Shown: positions 47,943 through 57,010 of the stretch, piece after piece
Position numbering within the stretch: position 1 is the stretch's first letter
How the letters are laid out: each line of letters begins with the position of its first letter
Assembly: GCA_017464525.1 (NCBI GenBank)
Contig: JAFTZM010000041.1
Coordinates: 117,518 to 181,517, forward strand
Origin: Clostridia bacterium
Lineage (GTDB): Bacteria; Bacillota; Clostridia; Oscillospirales; QAKW01
Direction of reading: 5' to 3'
Length of the DNA stretch: 64,000 nt
Notes under the pieces: model-generated
Databases searched by the model: none
Told to the model about the DNA's origin: nothing
What the model saw: only the letters and a program-made list of their open reading frames with translations
Position numbers and translations under genes: made by a program

Positions 47943-49361
47943 ATGAAGATATTATATGCTGCAAGTGAAGCCGCCCCCTTTATTAAGGTAGGGGGGTTGG
48001 GCGATGTGGCCGGTGCTCTGCCCAAGGCGCTCTGCCGGGCCGGAGACGATGTTCGGGTGATCATGCCCTACTATAGCGCCATCGCCGCTCCGCTGAAGGA
48101 ACAATGCACCCTCCTCACCAGCTTCTATTTCAATAACGCCTGGCGCCGCCAGTACTGCGGTATCTTTGAAGCCAATGTGGACGGTGTAACCTATTATCTG
48201 CTGGATAATGAATACTATTTCAACCGTCCCCAGACCTACGGCGAGTTTGACGACGGCGAGCGTTTCGCCTTCTTCTCCCGGGCCATTCTGGAAAGCCTGC
48301 CTTATATCAGCTTTTTCCCGGAGGTGGTTCATTGCAACGATTGGCATACCGCTCTGGTGCCGGTGCTGCTGGACACTCAGTTCCGCAGCCGCCCCGGCTA
48401 TGAGAGGATCAAAACAGTCTTTACCATCCACAATATCGAGTTTCAGGGCAAGTATGACCCCTATCAGCTGGGCAACGTATTCGGCTTCGGCGAGGAGGTC
48501 AAGCCTATCCTCTACTACGGCGATTGCATCAACCTGATGAAGGGAGCCATCGAGTGCTCCAACCGGGTGACCACCGTTTCCGAGACCTACGCCAAGGAGA
48601 TCATGACCCCGCCCAAATCCTGTGGGCTGGATAACATCCTGCAGCAGAGAAGCTGGAAGGTCTCCGGCATTGTCAACGGCATTGATACCGATCTCTTTGA
48701 TCCCGAGACAGATCCCCGCATTGCCCAGAACTACACCGCAGAGACCCTGGAGCTGAAGGTCAAGAATAAAAATGCGCTGCAGGAGGAGCTGAATCTTCCT
48801 GTTACCGATGAGGTTCCCCTCTTCGGGATGGTGACCCGCCTGACCCATCAGAAGGGAATGGATCTGGTGGCCGCCAAGCTGGATTGGCTGATGAGCCAGC
48901 AGGTGCAGGTCATCATTCTGGGAACCGGCGACGCCAAATACGAGCAGTTCCTGCGGGAGGCCGCCGGGCGGCACCCGGAAAATCTGCGGGTGATCCTGGC
49001 CTTCGACGGCAGCCTGGCCCAGCGGATCTACGCCGGCTGCGACTTCTTTATGATGCCCAGCGAGTTTGAGCCCTGCGGCCTGGCCCAGATGATCGCCATG
49101 CGTTACGGCACCCTGCCCATCGTGCATACCACCGGCGGCTTGGCCGATACCGTGCTTCCCTATAACACCGAGAACGGCACCGGCAGAGGCCTGACCTTCC
49201 AGACCTTCAATGCCGAGGAATTCTCCAACGCCCTTTGGCGCGCCACCGGCCTTTTCGCCGAAAAGAAGCACTTTGATACCGCCAGACGAAACGCCATGGC
49301 AGGCGACTATAGCTGGGGCCCCAGCGTGGTTGCTTATCAGAAACTCTATAGCGAACTTTGA
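47943..49361 (+). CDS. glgA: Glycogen synthase GlgA (GT5)
   Basis: 472 residues. ADP-glucose binding 'PFIKVGGLGDVAGALPKAL' at the N-terminus, 'VFTIHNIEFQGKYDP', 'VSGIVNGIDTDLFDPETDP', and the GT-B C-terminal 'PSEFEPCGLAQMIAMRYG' with the catalytic Glu. It transfers glucose from ADP-glucose to the glycogen chain. It starts 2 bases after the glgD stop; the ribosome site lies within the glgD end. A strong terminator follows. Confidence 0.97.
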   Translation: MKILYAASEAAPFIKVGGLGDVAGALPKALCRAGDDVRVIMPYYSAIAAPLKEQCTLLTSFYFNNAWRRQYCGIFEANVDGVTYYLLDNEYYFNRPQTYGEFDDGERFAFFSRAILESLPYISFFPEVVHCNDWHTALVPVLLDTQFRSRPGYERIKTVFTIHNIEFQGKYDPYQLGNVFGFGEEVKPILYYGDCINLMKGAIECSNRVTTVSETYAKEIMTPPKSCGLDNILQQRSWKVSGIVNGIDTDLFDPETDPRIAQNYTAETLELKVKNKNALQEELNLPVTDEVPLFGMVTRLTHQKGMDLVAAKLDWLMSQQVQVIILGTGDAKYEQFLREAAGRHPENLRVILAFDGSLAQRIYAGCDFFMMPSEFEPCGLAQMIAMRYGTLPIVHTTGGLADTVLPYNTENGTGRGLTFQTFNAEEFSNALWRATGLFAEKKHFDTARRNAMAGDYSWGPSVVAYQKLYSEL

Positions 49362-49366
49362 TCCGA

Positions 49367-49397
49367 AAACAGACCGCACCTGCGGTCTGTTTTTTCT
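49367..49397 (+). terminator. Terminator of glgCDA
   Basis: AAACAGACCGCA / TGCGGTCTGTTT with a CC loop, then TTTTC. Confidence 0.9.
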
Positions 49398-49442
49398 TTA
49401 CAAACATGAGGAACATCATGTATAATATCATTCAAAAATTCG

Positions 49443-49471
49443 TTGCCAGAATGTCGGAAGGATGGTATAAT
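49443..49471 (+). promoter_or_regulatory. Promoter of the PHP-domain gene
   Basis: TTGCCA-N17-TATAAT. Confidence 0.7.
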
Positions 49472-49500
49472 AAGAGCATCAAAACCCAAGGAGGCACCCC

Positions 49501-50163
49501 ATGTTCAAAACCGAAACCCATTTACACGTTTCCGAGGTCAGCCGTTGCGCCCGCCTAACCGCCGCCGAGATGGTGGAGCAGTACCGCGCCAAAGGCTATA
49601 CCACCCTCATCGTCACCGACCATTTTTCCAAAAATACCATTGAGCATTGGGGCTCCCCCGACCTTATTTCCCATCTGGGCATCCAGTTCCGGGGCTATGA
49701 AGCCGCCAAAGCGGCTGCCGAAGGCACCGGGATGCACATCCTATGCGGCACCGAGATCAGCCTGAACACCACCCCCAATCACTATCTGCTATACGGCTTC
49801 ACCCTGGAGTTTTTAGCCCGCCCCGATCTGCTGGATCTCACGGTGGAGGAGCTGTATGCTTACGCCAAAGCCCATGGCGTTTATATGGTACAAGCCCACC
49901 CCTATCGGGACGAAAAATGCCACCCCACCTTTGATTTTGTCGATGCGGTAGAGGGCTACAACTCCAACCCCCGCCACGAAAATTACACCCAGCGCACCGT
50001 AGCGCTGGCCAAGAAATACGGCAAGCCGGTGACCTCCGGCTCCGACGCCCACCTTCCGGAGGATGTGGCCGGTGGCGGGATCCTCACCTCTACCGCCATC
50101 CAAACGGTGGAAGAGTACATCCGGGCCCTTCAGACAGGCAATTTTGAACCGATCATCCACTAA
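49501..50163 (+). CDS. PHP-domain metal-dependent phosphoesterase-like protein
   Basis: 220 residues, AAGGAGG before ATG 49501. PHP motifs: 'KTETHLHVSEVSRCA' (HxH), 'LIVTDHFS' (TDH), 'GTEISL', 'VQAHPYRDEKCHP', 'VTSGSDAHLPEDV' (SDAH). The set binds two or three metal ions and hydrolyses phosphoesters; the substrate is unknown. It has its own promoter and terminator between glgA and glgP, so the glycogen link is positional only. Confidence 0.92.
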   Translation: MFKTETHLHVSEVSRCARLTAAEMVEQYRAKGYTTLIVTDHFSKNTIEHWGSPDLISHLGIQFRGYEAAKAAAEGTGMHILCGTEISLNTTPNHYLLYGFTLEFLARPDLLDLTVEELYAYAKAHGVYMVQAHPYRDEKCHPTFDFVDAVEGYNSNPRHENYTQRTVALAKKYGKPVTSGSDAHLPEDVAGGGILTSTAIQTVEEYIRALQTGNFEPIIH

Positions 50164-50166
50164 ATA

Positions 50167-50200
50167 AACCAGACCGCACGAGCGGTCTGGTTTTCCTTTT
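50167..50200 (+). terminator. Terminator of the PHP gene
   Basis: AACCAGACCGC / GCGGTCTGGTT with an ACGA loop, then TTCCTTTTTT. Its stem shares AGACCGC with the glgA terminator. Confidence 0.85.
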
Positions 50201-50212
50201 TTCGCCTTTTCC

Positions 50213-50241
50213 TTGACAGAAGAGCGATAATTTGGTATTAT
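50213..50241 (+). promoter_or_regulatory. glgP promoter
   Basis: TTGACA-N17-TATTAT; the leader of about 48 bases holds no obvious hairpin. Confidence 0.75.
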
Positions 50242-50295
50242 ATACTGTATCTTGCTAAAAATAATTTAAAGACAACTTAATAAGGAGAAATATAA

Positions 50296-52695
50296 ATGAC
50301 CCAAAACGAGATCAAAGAAAGACTGCAATCGATGGTCGCAGCCAAGTTTGCCTGCGACGCTGAGGATGCCACCACTCGGCAGATGTACGAGAGCGTCGTG
50401 GCCATGACCCTGGCCGAGCTGAGCAAGCGCCGCCGCACCGCATCCAAGGAGATCAAGCGTCAGGAGGCCAAAAAGGTCTACTATATGTCCATGGAGTTCC
50501 TGATCGGCCGCTCCCTGAAAAACAATCTTTACAATTTAGGCATGGAGGAGGATGTACGGGCTGTTCTCAAGGAGATGAACGTAGATCTGGAGACCCTCTA
50601 TGAAATGGAACCGGATGCCGGCCTCGGCAACGGTGGCTTGGGCCGCCTGGCTGCCTGCTATCTGGATTCCCTGACCGCCTGCAACTACCCCGCTACCGGT
50701 TTTTCCATCCGCTATGAGTTCGGCATCTTCAAGCAAGTCATCATCGATGGCTGGCAGATGGAGTTCCCCGATAACTGGCTGGAGCTGGGCGGCGGCTGGC
50801 TGGTTCCCCGCCCCGATGAAGCCCAGGAGATCCACTTCGACGGCTCCGTAGAAGAGCTTTGGAGCAACGACGGCCTGAAAACCGTTCATAAGGATTACTA
50901 TAAGGTTCTGGCGGTGCCCTATGATCTGATGATCTCCGGCCACGATTCCAAGATCGTCAATAAGCTGCGCCTCTGGGGCGCCAAGAGCCTGGAAAACTTC
51001 GATATGTCCCTCTTCTCCCGGGGTGAATACCTCAAGAGCTGCGAGGGGGATGCTAAGGCTGAGGCCATCTCCCGGGTACTTTACCCCGCCGATGACCACG
51101 ATGAAGGAAAAAATCTGCGGCTGCGCCAGCAGTATTTCTTCGTTTCCGCCTCTCTGCAGAACATTCTGCAGGATCATCTGAAAAACTACGGCACCCTGGA
51201 TAATCTGGCCGATAAGGTGGTGGTGCACATCAACGACACCCACCCGGCCCTCTGCGTACCCGAGCTGATGCGTCTTTTGATGGACGATCACGGCTATTCC
51301 TGGGATGCTGCCTGGAAGATCACCTGCGCTACCCTGGCCTACACCAACCACACCGTCATGAGCGAAGCCCTGGAAAAATGGTCCATCGGCCTCTTTTCCG
51401 GCCGGCTGCCCCGGATCTACACCATTGTGAAGGAGATCAACCGCCGCTTCTGCGAGGATATCTATAAAAATTATCCCGAAAAGCGCCCGGTCATCGATAA
51501 AATGGCCATCATCGGCGATGGGATGGTGCGGATGGCAAACCTCTGTGTTGCCTGTTGCTACAGTGTAAACGGCGTTTCTGCCCTGCACAGCGAGATCCTG
51601 AAAGCCGATCTCTTTAAGGATTACCACGATATCATGCCCGGCAAGCTGACCAACGTGACCAACGGCATCGTGCATCGCCGCTGGCTCTGCGAATCCAACC
51701 CCGGCCTGACCGCCCTGCTGAAGGAGCTGATCGGCGACGGATTTGTGAAGAACGGTGCCGAGCTGGAAAAGCTGCTGCAGTATAAGGACGACGCCTCTGT
51801 TCTGCATCGTCTGACAGAGATCAAGCGGGCCAACAAGCTGCGCCTTGCCAAATATATCGAAAATTCCTGCGGCATCAAAGTGAGCCCCGATTCCATCTTC
51901 GACGTGCAAGCCAAGCGTCTGCATGAGTATAAGCGCCAGCTGCTCTGCGCCCTGCACATCTACGATCTCTACCGCCGCATCAAGAACGACGGCCTGAAGA
52001 TCCAGCCCCATACCTTCATCTTCGGTGCCAAGGCCTCTGCCGGTTATATCATGGCCAAGGAGATCATCCGCTTCATCTGCGCCCTCGGCGATATGATCAA
52101 CAATGATCCTGCGGTAGGCGATATGCTGAAAGTAGTATTCCTGGCCGATTATAAGGTATCTCTGGCTGAGATCCTGATGCCCGCCGCCGAGGTCAGCGAG
52201 CAGATCTCTCTAGCAGGCAAGGAGGCCAGCGGTACCGGTAACATGAAGTTCATGATCAACGGCGCCCTGACCATCGGTACCCTGGACGGCGCAAATGTGG
52301 AGATCCATGAGCAGGTGGGGGACGATAATATGTTCCTCTTCGGTCTCACCACCCCCGAGGTCAACAAGTGGAAGGCCGAGGGCTACCACCCCGACCAGAT
52401 CTACCGCAACGATCCCTATATGCGGGATTTGCTGGATTCCATCCTGAAGGACGGCATCGGTGGCAAGAGCTTCGAATCTATTGTACGCTACCTGATCGGG
52501 CCCGATCCCTATATGGTTCTGGCCGATTTCAATGCCTATAAGGCCGCCCAGACCAAGATCAACGAGGTCTACGGCGACACCCTGAAATGGAACGGAATGT
52601 CTTTGGTCAACATCGCCAAGGCTGGCATCTTTGCCTCCGACCGTGCGGTGACCGAATACGCCGAAAACATCTGGCACCTGAAGCCGATTGAATAA
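50296..52695 (+). CDS. glgP: Glycogen/starch alpha-glucan phosphorylase (GT35)
   Basis: 799 residues, full length. 'YYMSMEFLIGRSLKNNLYNL', 'EPDAGLGNGGLGRLAACYLD', 'TNHTVMSEALEKW', 'VNGVSALHSEILK', and the PLP-lysine region 'EASGTGNMKFMINGALTIGT'. It releases glucose-1-phosphate from glycogen. TAAGGAG precedes ATG 50296. Separate transcription unit from the synthesis genes, so storage and use can be controlled apart. Confidence 0.98.
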   Translation: MTQNEIKERLQSMVAAKFACDAEDATTRQMYESVVAMTLAELSKRRRTASKEIKRQEAKKVYYMSMEFLIGRSLKNNLYNLGMEEDVRAVLKEMNVDLETLYEMEPDAGLGNGGLGRLAACYLDSLTACNYPATGFSIRYEFGIFKQVIIDGWQMEFPDNWLELGGGWLVPRPDEAQEIHFDGSVEELWSNDGLKTVHKDYYKVLAVPYDLMISGHDSKIVNKLRLWGAKSLENFDMSLFSRGEYLKSCEGDAKAEAISRVLYPADDHDEGKNLRLRQQYFFVSASLQNILQDHLKNYGTLDNLADKVVVHINDTHPALCVPELMRLLMDDHGYSWDAAWKITCATLAYTNHTVMSEALEKWSIGLFSGRLPRIYTIVKEINRRFCEDIYKNYPEKRPVIDKMAIIGDGMVRMANLCVACCYSVNGVSALHSEILKADLFKDYHDIMPGKLTNVTNGIVHRRWLCESNPGLTALLKELIGDGFVKNGAELEKLLQYKDDASVLHRLTEIKRANKLRLAKYIENSCGIKVSPDSIFDVQAKRLHEYKRQLLCALHIYDLYRRIKNDGLKIQPHTFIFGAKASAGYIMAKEIIRFICALGDMINNDPAVGDMLKVVFLADYKVSLAEILMPAAEVSEQISLAGKEASGTGNMKFMINGALTIGTLDGANVEIHEQVGDDNMFLFGLTTPEVNKWKAEGYHPDQIYRNDPYMRDLLDSILKDGIGGKSFESIVRYLIGPDPYMVLADFNAYKAAQTKINEVYGDTLKWNGMSLVNIAKAGIFASDRAVTEYAENIWHLKPIE

Positions 52696-52703
52696 TCAGA
52701 ACG

Positions 52704-52737
52704 CAAGAGAGTGGCCCAGCCACTCTCTTGGTTTTTA
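52704..52737 (+). terminator. glgP terminator
   Basis: CAAGAGAGTGGC / GCCACTCTCTTG with a CCA loop, then GTTTTTAATT. Confidence 0.9.
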
Positions 52738-52764
52738 ATTGTTTGTAAAATCCTGCCGGTTTCC

Positions 52765-52793
52765 TTGAAAAACAACACAAGATATGCTAAAAT
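52765..52793 (+). promoter_or_regulatory. Promoter of the CPBP protease gene
   Basis: TTGAAA-N17-TAAAAT with TATGC before the -10. Confidence 0.75.
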
Positions 52794-52814
52794 AAACCTA
52801 AAGGAGGTGTTCCC

Positions 52815-53813
52815 TTGGAGCAACAACCATTTGAAAACTTTTATCTGCCCCCGGAGCAGAATGATTATTACAAAAAGGGCGAGCGCAGCAATCTGAGCCG
52901 CATCGGCATCGCCTTTACCGTATACATGGTGCTCACCACCCTGATCAGCTATGCCATTGCCTATGTAGTGGCAGGGTTCTTCCCCGCCTACTACGAGCAC
53001 CCGGCCATGACCTGGATCCTGCAGATCGTGCCGGGCTACCTGATTGGCTTCCCCATCTTTGCGGGAATACTGAAGGGGATGCCCAAAAAGCGGCCCGAAA
53101 AACGCAAACTGGGCTATGAGGGCTGGATCACCTTTCTGGCAGTCAGCTTTTTTGCCATGATCGCCGGCTCCTATCTGGCCAGCATTGTGATGACCGGTAT
53201 GGAGGCCCTCCGGGGCACCGAGATCACCAATGCCATCGATCAGCAGATCACTGAATCCTCTCCTTTGATGAACCTGATCGTTGTGGTGATCCTGGCCCCC
53301 ATCGTAGAAGAGCTGATGTGCCGCAAGCTGGTGCTGGATCGCCTTTTGCCCTACAGTGAGACTCTGGCAGTGGTCACCGGCGGCCTGATCTTCGGGCTGC
53401 TCCACGGCAACCTCTATCAATTCTTCTATGCCACCTTCCTGGGAATGGTATTCAGCTACATTTATGTTAAGACCGGCAATATCCTGCACACCATCCTGAT
53501 GCATATGATCATCAATTTCACCGGCTCCATCGTTGCGGACTTCATCCTGAAGATGTCCTCGGATCTGGCCAGCGCCCCCACCTCCATCAATCCTTGGGAT
53601 GTGGTGAGTGATATCTATAACTGGGCCATGACCCTTCTGGTGGCCTGCGGTATCATCCTGCTGATCCGCAAGGTAAAAAATCTGGGCCTTCAAAAGACCG
53701 GCGATCGTTGGCTCACCCTTTCCACCCAGTTTAAGCTCGCTTGGTGCAACCCCGGCATGATCGTTTACTGCATCCTTTGCGCCATCACCTTTGTCGGGAG
53801 TCTATTTATTTAA
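52815..53813 (+). CDS. CPBP-family intramembrane metalloprotease
   Basis: 332 residues with a TTG start at 52815, chosen because AAAGGAGGTG lies 7 bases upstream and no ATG is near. About eight helices. Signature motifs: 'VILAPIVEELMCRKLVLDRL' (EExxxR), 'GLIFGLLHGNLYQFFYATFL' (FxxxH) and 'TILMHMIINFTG' (HxxxN/D). The family (Abi/CaaX-like) includes Rce1-type proteases; many bacterial ones are linked to bacteriocin immunity or processing, but no bacteriocin gene is near. Cyclophilin follows 31 bases downstream, possibly cotranscribed. Confidence 0.92.
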   Translation: MEQQPFENFYLPPEQNDYYKKGERSNLSRIGIAFTVYMVLTTLISYAIAYVVAGFFPAYYEHPAMTWILQIVPGYLIGFPIFAGILKGMPKKRPEKRKLGYEGWITFLAVSFFAMIAGSYLASIVMTGMEALRGTEITNAIDQQITESSPLMNLIVVVILAPIVEELMCRKLVLDRLLPYSETLAVVTGGLIFGLLHGNLYQFFYATFLGMVFSYIYVKTGNILHTILMHMIINFTGSIVADFILKMSSDLASAPTSINPWDVVSDIYNWAMTLLVACGIILLIRKVKNLGLQKTGDRWLTLSTQFKLAWCNPGMIVYCILCAITFVGSLFI

Positions 53814-53844
53814 CAAAGCATTATAAAAAGGAGAAATAATACAA

Positions 53845-54315
53845 ATGGTAGAAATTAAAATCAAAAACAGCGGTACCATCAAGCTGGAGCTTTACCCTGA
53901 TAAAGCCCCCAAAACAGTAGCCAACTTTGAAAAGCTGGCCAAGGAAGGCTTCTATGATGGCCTGACCTTCCATCGGGTGATCAGCGGCTTTATGATCCAA
54001 GGCGGTGACCCCTTGGGCAACGGCATGGGCGGCAGCGAGGAAAACATTCCCGGTGAATTTGCCGCTAACGGCTTTGATAACCCCATCCGCCACGAGCGGG
54101 GCGTCATCTCCATGGCACGGGCGCAGGATCCCAATTCCGCCAGCAGCCAGTTCTTTATCATGCACGCCGACGGCTTCTTCCTGGACGGCAACTACGCCGC
54201 CTTTGGTAAGGTGGTAGAGGGCATCGAAGAGGTGGATAAGATCGCCGCCGTTGCCACCAACTTTATGGATATGCCGGAAGAACCTCAGGTGATCGAGTAT
54301 ATCAAAATCGTGTAA
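53845..54315 (+). CDS. Cyclophilin-type peptidyl-prolyl isomerase
   Basis: 156 residues, no signal peptide, so cytoplasmic. 'FHRVISGFMIQGGDPLGNGM' (catalytic Arg and the core), 'ISMARAQDPNSASSQFFIMH', 'FLDGNYAAFGKVVEG' are the classic cyclophilin motifs. It speeds proline isomerisation in folding. AAAGGAG precedes ATG 53845. Confidence 0.96.
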   Translation: MVEIKIKNSGTIKLELYPDKAPKTVANFEKLAKEGFYDGLTFHRVISGFMIQGGDPLGNGMGGSEENIPGEFAANGFDNPIRHERGVISMARAQDPNSASSQFFIMHADGFFLDGNYAAFGKVVEGIEEVDKIAAVATNFMDMPEEPQVIEYIKIV

Positions 54316-54321
54316 ACTATT

Positions 54322-54360
54322 AAAGCCAATAGATTCTTTTTGAATCTATTGGCTTTTATA
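54322..54360. terminator. Terminator between the cyclophilin and ACT-MBL genes
   Basis: AAAGCCAATAGATTC / GAATCTATTGGCTTT with a T5 loop, then TATAA. The leftward ACT-MBL gene ends inside the stem (stop 54346-54348). Confidence 0.8.
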
Positions 54361-55758
54361 ATGGTATATACTGCCGTGGGCACCGATGATCCTCCATTCC
54401 CCGGGATCCAGCAAGTGAAAGATGGCCTCCCGCTCTGCTTTAGCGATGGCGGGATCGGAATCCACCGAGGTCATGAGATAGGGCGCCAGCCGATTAAAGC
54501 GAGCCTGCTCCTTGGTAAAGCCCTTGATATTCACAAAGATATCTCCGGTAAACACCAGCCGCTGCTGCCGCTCCAGATATACCGTTTCCCCCTTCACATG
54601 ACCGCCCAAGCCTTCATAGACCTCAAAACAGAGGCCGCCGATCTGCCAATCCTCCAGCCGCTCCAGCAGCTCTTTGCCGGATGCCTTGCCCAAAAGATGA
54701 AAGCCTTCTGTTTTGGGCGGCCGATAGCCGGAAAGCAGCTTGCTGATCACCCCATAGGGAGCGTGGAGGGGATTTTCCTCCCGATAGGCAGGCTGCCCGG
54801 CCAGCTCCCTTTGAAAATCCTCCCAACTGCGATGGCTGAGATACACCTCATCAAAAAGCTCGGTGCAGCCGCAATGATCCACATCCGGATGGGTCAGGGC
54901 CAGCACCTTTTTACGGCGGTCAAAACCGGGGAACTCTGCTCGCAGCACCGCCAGCTGCTCCTGCCGGTAGCAGGCAAAGCCGCAATCAAAGCACAGCAGC
55001 AGTTCCCCCAGCTCCAGCACGCAAAGGTTACTGCCGCAGGGAGGCTCAATGAGGGTGATATTCCCCTCATGAGTAATGCGAGGGTTGAAATTTTCGCCCT
55101 TATAGCGCTGGATATACCCGGCGATCTGCCGGATATAGTCAAAGGTCTTATAGGCAGGGCTGTTGCGTTCATCCAGCATCTGCATGATCCGGTTGGATTG
55201 GATGATTAATTCGGCCTTTTCTTCATCGGAAAGCCCCATTTTTTCGCTGATCTCATGGGCAAAATTCAGGTAAAAAACGGTATTATCCAGCACTTTTTCG
55301 CTCTTATCGTAATCGATGACCTTCACCGGGCAGAGCATGGCTGCCTGCCGCATGAACGCGGAGACCTCCCGGCCGTTTTCCACAAAGAGACCCATCTTGA
55401 AACGCTGGATCCCGCTGCCGTCCTCCTGAGAGCTGATATAGGAGATATTAAAATGGCAGTGTTCGATGAGGCGCAGCACCGGATGGAGGGTGCCCGGCTC
55501 GTCCTTCAGCTGAAATTCCAGTAGCAGCACACTGCCGACAGGCTCCCGGCTATGAAGATACCCGATCCCGGCCAGCTGCTGCTCCGCCTCATCCAGAAGG
55601 GGCTCCTCCCCTTCCACCTCCAGGAACAGCATATGGGTATCCACCGCTTTATTATAGCTGACCCGGGTAATGTTCAGCCCCAGCCGAGAGATACATTCAT
55701 TGGCCTTTAAAAATGCCCCTGCCCGATCGGGCATGGTGGTGGTAAATGTTCTTTTCAT
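54346..55758 (-). CDS. Two ACT domains fused to an MBL-fold hydrolase
   Basis: 470 residues. Residues 1-75: ACT domain with 'TTMPDRAGAFLKANECISRL' (DRAG ligand turn). Residues 77-150: second ACT, 'FQLKDEPGTLHPVLRLIEHC' and 'FNISYISSQEDGSGIQRFKM'. A helical linker to about 230 is followed by an MBL domain: 'CVLELGELLLCFDCGFACYR', metal motif 'LALTHPDVDHCGC' (HxDxDH, the first His shifted from the usual HxHxDH), 'GGHVKGETVYL' and 'LVFTGDIFVNIKG'. ACT domains suggest amino-acid control of the hydrolase; neither ligand nor substrate is known. ATG overlaps the cca stop, so it is coupled to the tRNA gene product upstream. Confidence 0.9.
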   Translation of the reverse strand: MKRTFTTTMPDRAGAFLKANECISRLGLNITRVSYNKAVDTHMLFLEVEGEEPLLDEAEQQLAGIGYLHSREPVGSVLLLEFQLKDEPGTLHPVLRLIEHCHFNISYISSQEDGSGIQRFKMGLFVENGREVSAFMRQAAMLCPVKVIDYDKSEKVLDNTVFYLNFAHEISEKMGLSDEEKAELIIQSNRIMQMLDERNSPAYKTFDYIRQIAGYIQRYKGENFNPRITHEGNITLIEPPCGSNLCVLELGELLLCFDCGFACYRQEQLAVLRAEFPGFDRRKKVLALTHPDVDHCGCTELFDEVYLSHRSWEDFQRELAGQPAYREENPLHAPYGVISKLLSGYRPPKTEGFHLLGKASGKELLERLEDWQIGGLCFEVYEGLGGHVKGETVYLERQQRLVFTGDIFVNIKGFTKEQARFNRLAPYLMTSVDSDPAIAKAEREAIFHLLDPGEWRIIGAHGSIYHYKSQ

Positions 55759-56903
55759 TGCTTTAAATACTGCAATAATGCTTCCTTTTCATTGGGAATA
55801 TTTTCTTCTGTTACCTGCTCCAGCAGCTGCTCCAGCGCCCGGCCGATGGCTGCGCCCCGGAGCCCCAGCCCCATCAGATCCCGGCCATTGACTGCCAGAT
55901 CCCCGATGGAAAGACAGGCTTTTTCCCGGATCAGGGCTTCGGCGATCTGCCGGGCCCTTTCGTTCTGCTGATAGCGGCAAAGAAGAAGGAAATTCTCGGC
56001 CCCCAGCGCCGCGCACCGGCGGCGTACCGCCTTTCGCTCCGGGGGACAGAGCTGCTCCCGCTCCTCCACCAGCATCAGAACGGTACGGCGAAACTCATTA
56101 GAGACCTTCAGCCGGGTCAACAGCCCCGGAGCCTGCTCCCGTTGCAGCAGAGCGGCTAATCGCAGGGCGGGCTCCGGCGGTAGAGCTTTCAATAGCTCGC
56201 AGCGGCTCAGATCCAGTTCCGGCAGGGTGCTTTGCACCACCGCCCGGTATTGCGCCAGGATCTCCGGGGCATAGACGCCCTGCAGCAGCCCGCAAAGCTC
56301 GCTAAACACCCGCTCCCGGGCGATGGTATTCAGCAGTTCCTTTTTCCGATCCATGGCTGCAGCGGTCTCCTCTTCCAGAGCAAAACCCAGCCGGGCGGCA
56401 AACCGCAGCCCCCGCAAGATCCGCAGGGCATCCTCCTCAAAGCGGCGGTCTGCCTCTCCCACGCAGCGGATCAGCCCTCTTTGAATATCCTCTCGGCCGC
56501 CGAAGGGATCCTCCAAAGCGCCGCTGCGCCCCATGGCCATGGCGTTCATGGTGAAGTCCCGGCGGGCCAGATCCTCCCGCAAAGAGCGGGTAAAGGTGAC
56601 CCCATCCGGATGGCGGTGATCGGAATAGGTTCCGTCCTGCCGGTAGGTGGTGACCTCTACCGGGCCATCGGCGGTCAGTACCGTCACCGTTCCATGCTGC
56701 AGACCGGTCTCGATGACCCGATCCCCCCGGAAGATGGCCAGAGTCTCCTCCGGCAAGGCAGAGGTGGTCACATCATAATCGTGAGGAGTACAGCCCATCA
56801 CATGATCCCGCACACAGCCGCCCACCAAATAGCCCTCCCGGCCGGCAAGCTCCAGCCGCTCCAAAACGGCGGCGACCCCCGCAGGAATCTTCATTTGCTT
56901 CAT
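55755..56903 (-). CDS. cca: CCA tRNA nucleotidyltransferase
   Basis: 382 residues, class II. 'YLVGGCVRDHVMG' (GG motif), 'DYDVTTSALPEET' (metal DxD), 'RRDFTMNAMAMGR', 'RRFEEDALRILRGLRFAARL' (EDxxR) and a helical C-terminus. It adds or repairs the 3' CCA of tRNAs. Strong ribosome site (GGAAAGGGGGG) before ATG 56903. First gene of a two-gene operon with the ACT-MBL fusion. Confidence 0.96.
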   Translation of the reverse strand: MKQMKIPAGVAAVLERLELAGREGYLVGGCVRDHVMGCTPHDYDVTTSALPEETLAIFRGDRVIETGLQHGTVTVLTADGPVEVTTYRQDGTYSDHRHPDGVTFTRSLREDLARRDFTMNAMAMGRSGALEDPFGGREDIQRGLIRCVGEADRRFEEDALRILRGLRFAARLGFALEEETAAAMDRKKELLNTIARERVFSELCGLLQGVYAPEILAQYRAVVQSTLPELDLSRCELLKALPPEPALRLAALLQREQAPGLLTRLKVSNEFRRTVLMLVEEREQLCPPERKAVRRRCAALGAENFLLLCRYQQNERARQIAEALIREKACLSIGDLAVNGRDLMGLGLRGAAIGRALEQLLEQVTEENIPNEKEALLQYLKQ

Positions 56904-56927
56904 AGGATACCCCCCTTTCCTGTTATT

Positions 56928-56956
56928 ATGATATCATCCTTAAAAAGTATTGTCAA
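56928..56956 (-). promoter_or_regulatory. cca promoter
   Basis: Minus strand TTGACA-N17-TATCAT. Confidence 0.75.
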
Positions 56957-56962
56957 ATAGTC

Positions 56963-56991
56963 TTGCATTTTTCAATTTTTCCATTTATAAT
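56963..56991 (+). promoter_or_regulatory. Promoter of the CYTH gene
   Basis: TTGCAT-N17-TATAAT, 7 bases from the cca -35 on the other strand. Confidence 0.7.
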
Positions 56992-57010
56992 TATAGTGAG
57001 GTGAAGCATC

